This document shows, piece by piece, positions 6,059-13,121 of a stretch of 15,506 nucleotides of DNA (within the stretch, counting starts at the first letter, position 1; the number at the start of each line of letters is the position of its first letter). The DNA lies in assembly GCA_002383375.1 (NCBI GenBank), contig DFYR01000041.1:8357-23862 (forward strand), written 5' to 3'. This stretch comes from Spirochaetaceae bacterium UBA4077. GTDB lineage: Bacteria; Spirochaetota; Spirochaetia; Treponematales; Rectinemataceae. The translations under genes were made by a program, and so were the position numbers. The notes under the pieces were generated by a model. The model made no database searches. It had not been told where the DNA came from and saw nothing but the letters and a program-made list of their open reading frames with translations.

Positions 6059-7582
6059 GTGATGGAAGAAAAGAACTCTCAACCCCTCGTGCGCATGATC
6101 GGGATATCCAAAGCCTTCCCGGGAGTTCAGGCGAACGACTGCGTCGACCTTGAACTCTTCCCCGGCGAGGTCCTAGCCCTGCTGGGCGAGAACGGAGCCG
6201 GCAAGAGTACGCTGATGAACATACTCTGCGGGCTCTATAGGCCCGATGCTGGGGAGATCGAGGTTCGGGGTCGTAAGGCATCCATCCAGGGGCCCAGGGA
6301 TTCCCAAGCCCTGGGCATAGGCATGATCCACCAGAATTTCAAGCTTGTGGATTCCATGACGGTGCTGGAGAACATCATCCTGGGTATGAAAAACCAGCCC
6401 TTTCTGCTGGACATGAAAAAGGTGCGCTCCGAGGTTCTGCAGCTTTCGGAGCGCTACAACCTCAAGGTTGAGCCCGATGCCTCCGTCTGGCAGCTCTCGG
6501 TGGGCGAGCAGCAGCGGGTGGAGATCCTGAAGCTTTTGTACAGAAAGGCGGATATCCTCATCCTGGACGAGCCCACCGCGGTGCTGACTCCCCAGGAATC
6601 GTCCCAGCTGGCCAAGGTGATCAGGCTCATGAAAACCGAGGGCAAGTCCGCGATCTTTATCACCCATAAAATGGACGAGGTGATGAATTTCTCCGACCGG
6701 GTGATGGTGCTGCGGAAAGGCAAGGCTGTCGCAGGGCTTTCCACCGCATCGACAAGTCCTTCCCAACTCGCCCGCCTAATGGTGGGCAGGGAGATGCTTT
6801 TTTCAATCGATAAAAAACCTTTCTCACCGGGCAAGACGATCCTAAAACTCGACAGGGTTTGTGCCAAGGATGACCGGGGATTGGACGCCCTCAAGGAAGT
6901 AAGCTTGGATATTCGCTCCGGCGAGATCCTGGGCATAGCCGGCGTCGCAGGCAACGGCCAGAAGGAACTGGCCGAGGTGATCACGGGCTTGAGAAAACTG
7001 GAGTCCGGCAGCCTGCGCTTGGACGAAAGGGACATGAGCCAGAGTTCGCCCATTGCCATGATAAAAGCGGGGGTAGCCCATGTCCCCCAGGACAGGGTTT
7101 CGGTCGGCTCCGTGGGCGATCTGAGCGTGGCGTCCAACCTCGCTATGAAGGAATACCGGAAGCCGCCGCTTTCCACAGGGATCTTCCTCATTCCCCGACG
7201 CATTACTTCCCTTGCAAAGAAGCTGATCGAGCGCTTCAAGATCATGACCCCCGGGCCGGACACTCATTTAAAATTCCTCTCCGGCGGCAATATCCAGAAG
7301 ACCATCCTCGCCAGGGAGATCGGGGCATGTAAAAGCCTTCTCGTGGCGGTCTACCCTTCCCGGGGCCTGGACATCGGGGCTACCGAATCGGTGCGCCGCC
7401 AGCTGGTGGACCAGCGTGACCAGGGCCTGGGCGTTCTCTTCGTATCGGAGGATATAGACGAGCTTATGCAGGTGGCTGATACGATCGCCGTGCTCTTCGA
7501 AGGAAGAGTCATGGCGGTCATGCCTTCGAGAGAGGCGGAGCCCGAACGGCTGGGGCTCTTGATGGCGGGGGTGGGAGCATGA
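6059..7582 (+). CDS. Tandem-domain ABC transporter ATPase (NupO/YufO-like)
   Basis: This is the cytoplasmic energy subunit for the BMP-type importer, with two ABC domains in one chain (507 aa), as in RbsA and NupO. Domain 1 has Walker A GENGAGKST (43-51), signature LSVGEQQR (146-153) and Walker B ILILDEPT ending in D170-E171. Domain 2 has a degenerate Walker A, GVAGNGQKEL (295-304), lacking the GKS/T lysine pattern. Its signature LSGGNIQK (407-414) is good, and its Walker B region is YPSRGLD (432-438) with no Glu after Asp. The asymmetric second domain is usual for this transporter class, so one ATP site is expected to be dominant. Two starts are possible: GTG at 6059, or ATG at 6062 one codon later. 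The nearest GGAG (6043-6046) is 12 or 15 bases away. The stop overlaps the next ATG by four bases. Confidence 0.95.
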   Translation: MMEEKNSQPLVRMIGISKAFPGVQANDCVDLELFPGEVLALLGENGAGKSTLMNILCGLYRPDAGEIEVRGRKASIQGPRDSQALGIGMIHQNFKLVDSMTVLENIILGMKNQPFLLDMKKVRSEVLQLSERYNLKVEPDASVWQLSVGEQQRVEILKLLYRKADILILDEPTAVLTPQESSQLAKVIRLMKTEGKSAIFITHKMDEVMNFSDRVMVLRKGKAVAGLSTASTSPSQLARLMVGREMLFSIDKKPFSPGKTILKLDRVCAKDDRGLDALKEVSLDIRSGEILGIAGVAGNGQKELAEVITGLRKLESGSLRLDERDMSQSSPIAMIKAGVAHVPQDRVSVGSVGDLSVASNLAMKEYRKPPLSTGIFLIPRRITSLAKKLIERFKIMTPGPDTHLKFLSGGNIQKTILAREIGACKSLLVAVYPSRGLDIGATESVRRQLVDQRDQGLGVLFVSEDIDELMQVADTIAVLFEGRVMAVMPSREAEPERLGLLMAGVGA

Positions 7583-8679
7583 AAGTAGTATTCGAAAAAC
7601 GCCGCTCCAGGGCACGGGGAGTGCTCTTCGCCGTCCCCGCCCTTTCCTTCATGATCTCCCTGCTGCTGACCGGCATCGTGCTTCTTATCGCCGACGCCGA
7701 TCCAGTGGAAACCTTCGCATCCATGGCCTCAGGCGCTTTCGGCTCTTCCAACGGCTTTTCCGAGACCCTGGTGAAGACTATTCCCCTGGCCCTTACTGGT
7801 TTGGCCGTTGCCCTTGCATTCAAGCTGAGGTTCTGGAATATCGGGGCAGAGGGCCAGCTTGTGTTGGGGGGGATAGCTGCGTCCTGGGTCGCTCTTTTCT
7901 TCGGACCATCGCTGCCAGCGCCCCTGGTGTTGCCCCTCTGCATCGTCGCGGGTCTAGTAGCCGGGGCGCTCTGGGCGGGCATTCCGGGTCTTCTCAAGAC
8001 CAGGCTCTCGGTGGACGAAACCCTCGTCACCTTAATGCTCAACTACGTGGCCATTCTCTTTGCCGAATATCTCTACTACGGTCCCTGGCGCGACCCAAAA
8101 GGCTATGGATTCCCCGGCTCGGCGCCCTTTATCGAGGCGGCATGGCTGCCCAGGATCTTTGGCCGCGCCCATGCCGGCATCTGGTTCATCCCCGTGATCG
8201 CACTACTGCTCTGGATCCTGCTGCGGCGCACCCGCTGGGGCTTCGAGCTCTCCATTATCGGGGCGAGCCCTAGGGCAGCCAGGTACCAGGGAATCGCCGT
8301 ACAGCGGAATATCCTTCTGGCAGTGCTGCTCTCCGGTGCGATCAGCGGCCTGGCAGGCGCCTGCGAGGTTACCGGCATCTCCCACCGCCTTCAGCAGGGG
8401 CTGAACCTGGGTTACGGCTTCACCGCCATCATCATAGCCTGGATGTCCCAGCTCAACCCCCTAGCGATTCCCTTTGTAGCCCTGCTCATGGGCGGCATCC
8501 TCGTCGGCGGCGACCAGGTTCAGATGATGATGGGCCTGCCCTCGGCCATGGGTACGGTGATGCAGGGACTCATCCTCTTTCCCATGCTGGCCGGCTCGCT
8601 CTTCACCGAGTACCGGATACGGATCCTGGGCGGGAAATCCAAGCAGAGCAAGGAAGCCTGTACCGAAGGAGAAGCCTGA
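7579..8679 (+). CDS. ABC transporter permease 1 (NupP/YufP-like)
   Basis: One of two inner-membrane channel subunits of the BMP-type importer, 366 aa, of the branched-chain amino acid/ribose/nucleoside permease family. Hydrophobic segments are seen near residues 13-39, 64-84, 91-109, 113-137, 148-167, 199-216, 245-265, 278-310 and 322-343. The NIGAEGQLVLGG motif (88-99) is a hallmark of this subfamily. A charged loop, TRWGFELSIIGASPRAARY (218-236), is the likely contact for the ATPase. The C-terminus is short, polar and cytoplasmic. The start overlaps the ATPase stop by four bases (ATGA), and the stop TGA overlaps the next permease ATG by one base, so the three transporter proteins should be made in step. 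Confidence 0.94.
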   Translation: MKVVFEKRRSRARGVLFAVPALSFMISLLLTGIVLLIADADPVETFASMASGAFGSSNGFSETLVKTIPLALTGLAVALAFKLRFWNIGAEGQLVLGGIAASWVALFFGPSLPAPLVLPLCIVAGLVAGALWAGIPGLLKTRLSVDETLVTLMLNYVAILFAEYLYYGPWRDPKGYGFPGSAPFIEAAWLPRIFGRAHAGIWFIPVIALLLWILLRRTRWGFELSIIGASPRAARYQGIAVQRNILLAVLLSGAISGLAGACEVTGISHRLQQGLNLGYGFTAIIIAWMSQLNPLAIPFVALLMGGILVGGDQVQMMMGLPSAMGTVMQGLILFPMLAGSLFTEYRIRILGGKSKQSKEACTEGEA

Positions 8680-9629
8680 TGGACATGATCACATCGATAC
8701 TGGCGATAACAATTCGGGCGGGCACCAGCCTGGTCTTCGCCACCGTCGGCGAGATCTTCACCGAACGGGCGGGAATTCTCAACCTGGGCATCGAAGGCAT
8801 CATGCTGATGAGCGCGGTTACGGGATTCGCCGCCTCCTTCTACACGCAGAACCTCTTTATCGCTCTTTTAGTGGCGGCGGCGGTAGGAGCGGCCATGGCT
8901 GCCCTCCACGCCTTCCTCACCGTCACCATGCGGGCCAACCAGGTAGTATCCGGCCTTTCGATCACCCTCTTCGGAAGCGGCTTCGCCAGCTTCCTGGGCC
9001 AGCGCCTCGGCCCTGCTGCCAATAACTTCAGGCTTGTAGGTCTCAAAGGGGCACGCTTCATGCCCGCTAGCTTCGAAGCTGTATCTGACATCCCCATTGT
9101 ATCGGCCTTCCTGAACCAGGACCTTCTTACCTACCTCGTCTATATCCTCATCCCTTTGAGCTGGTTTTTTCTCTACAAGACACGGCCAGGCCTATGGCTC
9201 CGCTCCATCGGAGAGGACCCCCAGACCGCCGATGCCATGGGCATAGACGTCATTAAAGCCAAGTACTTCTACACAATCCTGGGCGGCGTCTTCATAGCCT
9301 TGGGCGGTGCCCATTTATCGCTTTCCTACACCCCAGGCTGGGCCGAAAACATCACCGGTGGCCGCGGCTGGATCGTCGTAGCCCTGGTGATTTTTTCCAT
9401 GTGGAATCCCGCCCGCTCCCTCTGGGGCGCTCTCCTCTTCGGGGGCATCAACGCGGTGCAGTTCAGGCTTCAAGCATCCGGCACGACCATTCCGGCCGCC
9501 TTTTTGAACATGCTGCCCTATCTGGGAACCATAGCGGTGCTGGTGCTGATGACCTGGTGGGAGGCGCTTTCTAAAAAGGTGGGCGCTCCGGCAGCCTTGA
9601 GCCAAGCCTATATGCGGGAGGATAAATAG
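8679..9629 (+). CDS. ABC transporter permease 2 (NupQ/YufQ-like)
   Basis: The second permease of the heterodimer, 316 aa, in the same family as the previous gene. The subfamily hallmark GEIFTERAGILNLGIEG (24-40) is intact. A cytoplasmic loop, RPGLWLRSIGEDPQTADAMG (169-188), corresponds to the ATPase-contact loop of permease 1. GGRGWIVVALVIFSMWNP (227-244) is also typical of this type. Roughly eight hydrophobic segments are present. An AAGGAG site within the end of the upstream gene (8666-8671) lies seven bases before the ATG at 8679. A second ATG two codons later is a less likely start. The gene ends with TAG and is followed by an 80-base gap before the adenine deaminase gene. Confidence 0.94.
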   Translation: MDMITSILAITIRAGTSLVFATVGEIFTERAGILNLGIEGIMLMSAVTGFAASFYTQNLFIALLVAAAVGAAMAALHAFLTVTMRANQVVSGLSITLFGSGFASFLGQRLGPAANNFRLVGLKGARFMPASFEAVSDIPIVSAFLNQDLLTYLVYILIPLSWFFLYKTRPGLWLRSIGEDPQTADAMGIDVIKAKYFYTILGGVFIALGGAHLSLSYTPGWAENITGGRGWIVVALVIFSMWNPARSLWGALLFGGINAVQFRLQASGTTIPAAFLNMLPYLGTIAVLVLMTWWEALSKKVGAPAALSQAYMREDK

Positions 9630-9648
9630 GGAGCTCCAAGGAAAAACG

Positions 9649-9677
9649 TTGCTTCCCGGCCTGTTTGCGGCTATCAT
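9649..9677 (+). promoter_or_regulatory. Possible promoter before adenine deaminase
   Basis: TTGCTT (9649-9654) and TATCAT (9672-9677) are separated by 17 bases. The -10 matches five of six consensus positions, but the -35 matches only three. It lies in the only sizeable gap between permease 2 and the deaminase gene, so it could allow the catabolic genes to be expressed separately from the transporter. Evidence is weak. Confidence 0.35.
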
Positions 9678-9709
9678 GAAAGCGCTGCAGACAAACTTAG
9701 GAGGGGGCA

Positions 9710-11446
9710 ATGGACAAGGAGCTTCTCGACTCAGCCGCCGGCCGATCCCTCTGCGATCTTAAAATCACCGGCTGCAGGCTCGTCGATGTCCTGGGCGGCC
9801 GAATCATTGAAAACGCCAGCATCTCGATTAAAAACGGCTTCGTTGTAGGGCTTAACGACAATCACGAGGCCAGGGAATACCTTGATCTGAATGGCAAGTA
9901 CCTGGCTCCGGGCCTTATCGACGCCCATGTGCACATAGAATCCTCCCTCCTCACGCCGCCCGAGTATGCCAAGGTCGTGCTGCCCCGGGGCACGACAACG
10001 GTGGTGGCGGATCCTCACGAAATCGTCAATGTGCTGGGATACGACGGCATGCGCTTCATGCTCAGCGCATCCGAGGGGCTTCCCCTGGACATCTTCTTCA
10101 TGGTGCCCTCCTGCGTGCCGGCGACGGAATTCGACACCTCCGGCGCGGCCCTTTACGCATCGGACATGTATCCCTTCCTCCACGACGAGCGGGTGCTTGG
10201 CCTTGGTGAGGTGATGAACTATCCCGGGGTCCTGGCCAAAGACAGAAGCCTGATGGACAAGATCGCCTTTTTCTCCAGCGCCCGCAGACCTGTTGACGGC
10301 CATGCACCGGGGCTTTCGGGAGCCGATCTTTCGGCATACATAATGGCAGGCATCGGTTCGGACCATGAATGCACCAGCGCTGAAGAGGCTGTAGAAAAGC
10401 TCTCCAAGGGCCTGTACATCATGCTGCGGGAGGGCTCTACCGCCAAGGATCTCAAGAACCTTCTGCCCGCCGTGACACCCCAAGCCGTATCCCGCTTTAT
10501 GATCTGCTCCGACGACAGGCATTCCAATGACTTACGGGATGAAGGGCATATGGACCATGCCCTGAGGCTGCTCCTCGAGGGAGGGATCGATCCTGTGGAT
10601 GCCTTCAGGATCGCCTCGCTCAACGCATCCCAGTGGTTCGCCATGAGAGGAGTGGGAGCAGTCGCCCCCGGGCGGAAGGCCGACTTTGTCATATTCTCCT
10701 CCTTTGAACACTTTCAGGCTGAAAAAGTATTCAAGGCGGGCAGACTTGTCGCCGAAAACGGCCGACTCCTGGAGGACTTTATCGCAAAGCCTATGCCTAT
10801 CCGAGATTCGGTCAATCTCAAATTGCTCTCCGCCGAGGATTTTTCCATACCCGACAAGGCCTGCCCCATTCGAGTAATCGACGCCAAGTCAGGATCGATC
10901 GTCACGGGAAGCAGCCTGGTGTACCCAAAGGTAGAGAATGGTCTCTGCGTGGCAGACACCGAGCGGGATCTGATCAAGATATTCGTCATCGAACGGCATT
11001 CAGGCTCGGGACGCATCGGCAAGGGTTTCATTCGGGGTATGGGACTGCAGCGGGGGGCTATCGGCGGGACGATCAGCCACGATTCGCACAATATGATCCT
11101 GGCCGGGGTGGACGACAGCTCGATTTTCAAGGCTGCGAAGCACCTCAATAAACTGAAGGGAGGCCTTGTCTACGCGGTGGGCGACGAGATCCTTCTGGAC
11201 CTCCCGCTCCCGGTAGCCGGTCTCATGAGCGACAGGGATGCCGACTTCGTCATCGAGCGGATGAGGAGTTTCGAGGAACTTTTCGCAAAGGAGGGGGTCA
11301 CCAGCACTTCGCCCCTCATGACCCTCTCGTTCATGGCTCTGCCGGTCATTCCCAGCCTCAAGATCACCGACGCCGGACTGATCGACGTGAATCGCTTTAC
11401 CCCCGTAAGCCTTTACGCCGAAGAGCAGGAAGAGAATGAACTTTGA
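9710..11446 (+). CDS. ade: Adenine deaminase
   Basis: It converts adenine to hypoxanthine and ammonia, in purine salvage or breakdown, in the cytoplasm. The 578 aa length is normal for the metal-dependent amidohydrolase-type bacterial Ade family. Visible features are an N-terminal beta-sandwich segment, the metal ligand motif DAHVHIESS (H73, H75), GTTTVVADPHE (D101, H103, E104), GLGEVMNY, DGHAPGLSG, the catalytic-site CSDDRHSND (D268, D269), and the C-terminal GMGLQRGAIGGTISHDSHN segment characteristic of this family and absent from other amidohydrolases. An AGGAGG site (9699-9704) five bases before the ATG sets the start. Its end overlaps or nearly abuts the xanthine dehydrogenase small-subunit gene. 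In this context it would supply hypoxanthine to that enzyme. Confidence 0.97.
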   Translation: MDKELLDSAAGRSLCDLKITGCRLVDVLGGRIIENASISIKNGFVVGLNDNHEAREYLDLNGKYLAPGLIDAHVHIESSLLTPPEYAKVVLPRGTTTVVADPHEIVNVLGYDGMRFMLSASEGLPLDIFFMVPSCVPATEFDTSGAALYASDMYPFLHDERVLGLGEVMNYPGVLAKDRSLMDKIAFFSSARRPVDGHAPGLSGADLSAYIMAGIGSDHECTSAEEAVEKLSKGLYIMLREGSTAKDLKNLLPAVTPQAVSRFMICSDDRHSNDLRDEGHMDHALRLLLEGGIDPVDAFRIASLNASQWFAMRGVGAVAPGRKADFVIFSSFEHFQAEKVFKAGRLVAENGRLLEDFIAKPMPIRDSVNLKLLSAEDFSIPDKACPIRVIDAKSGSIVTGSSLVYPKVENGLCVADTERDLIKIFVIERHSGSGRIGKGFIRGMGLQRGAIGGTISHDSHNMILAGVDDSSIFKAAKHLNKLKGGLVYAVGDEILLDLPLPVAGLMSDRDADFVIERMRSFEELFAKEGVTSTSPLMTLSFMALPVIPSLKITDAGLIDVNRFTPVSLYAEEQEENEL

Positions 11447-11459
11447 AAGGGACTACTGT

Positions 11460-13121
11460 ATGAAGATACTGGTCAACAATAAATGGGTTAGCCCCGGGAC
11501 AGCCGGCGGACGGCCTGCATTGGACTTTATTCGCCTTGAGTTAGGCTTGAAGGGAACCAAGGAAGGCTGCCGCGAAGGGGATTGCGGAGCCTGCGCGGTG
11601 ATGCTCGGCGAACTCGTGCCGTCCAGGTCTGGAGTGCGAGCGTATCAGATCGGCTCCGTCGGGAATAAAGACGTCGAATATGGCAGCTCGGTTCTGGGAC
11701 GACTGGGCGGGGTTCCCCGTTACAGGGCTGTTCCCTCCTGTCTTTTAGCTTTAGGCGAACTGGCGGGAAAACACCTGATAACCATCGAAGGGCTGGCTTC
11801 GGTTCCCGGGGGATTGAGTCCCGTGATGAAAGCCTTTCTGGAAGAGAACGCCAGTCAGTGCGGTTTTTGCAGCCCCGGCTTCATTATCAGCCTGAGCGCC
11901 TGGCTGGCCGAATCGGATAGGCTGGACATCGAAGCTGCGCTCAAGGCCGTGGACGGCAACCTCTGCCGCTGCACAGGCTACGGAGCCATACGCCGAGCCG
12001 CCCAGCGGCTGGTAAAAGAATTCGCCGACCTGCCCGAAGACCGAATGGCTCGACTCAGGGCTCTGGTTGAAAGAGCTGTCCTGCCGGCTTCGGTGCTCGA
12101 ATACGCCGAATCGGCGGAATTACTGTTTGCACAGGAGGAGAAACCGGCGGAGGAAGGCTTGGATGAAAAAAGAACTGTACTGGGCGGCGGAACGGATTTT
12201 TACGTGAGGAATCCTGAGCCTGAAGCAGGATTTTCACCTTTCATCCTGGGAACCGCGCGAGCCTATTCGGAGATCGCCAGGGTGGACAATGACGGAAGGC
12301 ATTGGCTTCGTTTGGGCGCCGCTCTACGAATCAGCGACTTCTTTGCATCCAAGGCTGTCCGTGAAAATATTCCGGGCATAGAGGAGTTCGAAACCCAGTT
12401 CGCGAGTACGCTCATCAGGAATCTCGCTACCCTGGGGGGCAATATCGTCAACGCCTCGCCGGTGGCCGACTTGAGCGCCATGCTCTTGGGCCTGGGGGCC
12501 TGGATCGAGATAAGAAGTCTGTCGGGAGCGGAGCGTGGATTGCGGTGGCTCAACCTGGATGCATTCTTCACCGGCTATAAGCAAATCGCATTGATGCCTG
12601 GAGAAATTGTCGCAGCAATATTGATCCCTACCACCAGCGAGGGTTCGGAATTCGCTGGATCGGGAGCCTATGACGGGGAGCAGCGCGAGGAGTCCCTATC
12701 GGGTCGATTCGAGGGGGGCATAGGCTTCGGGGCCCGGGAAGGCAGGCTTTTCTTTTCTTTCGAAAAAGCCGCAAAACGGGACAATCTGGACATCGCCGCA
12801 GTCAACACTGCCATGTCTTTCAGATTGGACGATGCCTTCGCCCGCTCGGTGCGCATCAGCGCGGGAGGAGTGGCGGAGATACCGCTTCTCCTGGGCAGGG
12901 CGGCGGCGCTCATGGAGGGGAGCCGCATTAAGGGAGCCAAGGCGAAAGACCTGGCCGAACTCTGTCGAAGGGTTAAAAAGCAGGCAGAGGAAGATGTGCG
13001 CCCCATGGACGATGTGCGGGGCTCGGCGGCGTACCGGCGAGCCATGATCGGCAGGCTCGTGCAGGCCCACTTCCTGCGCTTTTTCGCCCGGGATGGCATA
13101 GCCGAGGAGCTTGAGCCATGA
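11460..13121 (+). CDS. xdhA: Xanthine dehydrogenase [2Fe-2S]/FAD subunit
   Basis: This is the electron-transfer subunit of a molybdenum hydroxylase, carrying two [2Fe-2S] clusters and FAD in one chain as in Rhodobacter XdhA. Cluster ligands in the plant-ferredoxin domain are C37, C42 and C45 (GCREGDCGAC) and C94. In the helical domain they are C134/C137 (QCGFCSPG) and C169/C171 (LCRCTGY). The FAD domain has GGGTDFYV (242-249) and TLGGNIVNASPVADL (324-338). Two stretches look inserted: about residues 53-85 between C45 and C94, and about 393-428 before KRDNLDIA in the FAD C-terminal domain. I chose the ATG at 11460, because the protein then begins directly with the ferredoxin strand (MKILVNNKW). 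An in-frame ATG at 11436 inside the ade end would add eight residues and has an AGGA upstream, so it remains possible. The stop overlaps the Mo-subunit ATG by four bases. Confidence 0.92.
   Translation: MKILVNNKWVSPGTAGGRPALDFIRLELGLKGTKEGCREGDCGACAVMLGELVPSRSGVRAYQIGSVGNKDVEYGSSVLGRLGGVPRYRAVPSCLLALGELAGKHLITIEGLASVPGGLSPVMKAFLEENASQCGFCSPGFIISLSAWLAESDRLDIEAALKAVDGNLCRCTGYGAIRRAAQRLVKEFADLPEDRMARLRALVERAVLPASVLEYAESAELLFAQEEKPAEEGLDEKRTVLGGGTDFYVRNPEPEAGFSPFILGTARAYSEIARVDNDGRHWLRLGAALRISDFFASKAVRENIPGIEEFETQFASTLIRNLATLGGNIVNASPVADLSAMLLGLGAWIEIRSLSGAERGLRWLNLDAFFTGYKQIALMPGEIVAAILIPTTSEGSEFAGSGAYDGEQREESLSGRFEGGIGFGAREGRLFFSFEKAAKRDNLDIAAVNTAMSFRLDDAFARSVRISAGGVAEIPLLLGRAAALMEGSRIKGAKAKDLAELCRRVKKQAEEDVRPMDDVRGSAAYRRAMIGRLVQAHFLRFFARDGIAEELEP

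Noticed and set aside
6935..6970. Loss-of-function mutation in the second ATPase domain Walker A
   Set aside because: The degenerate form GxxGxGQ.EL is normal for the second domain of RbsA/NupO-type tandem ATPases, so it is not a sign of decay.
9731..10522. Minus-strand open frame of 263 codons inside ade
   Set aside because: It is the antisense shadow of the well-conserved deaminase N-terminal half; its translation is rich in His and Gly with no recognisable domain.
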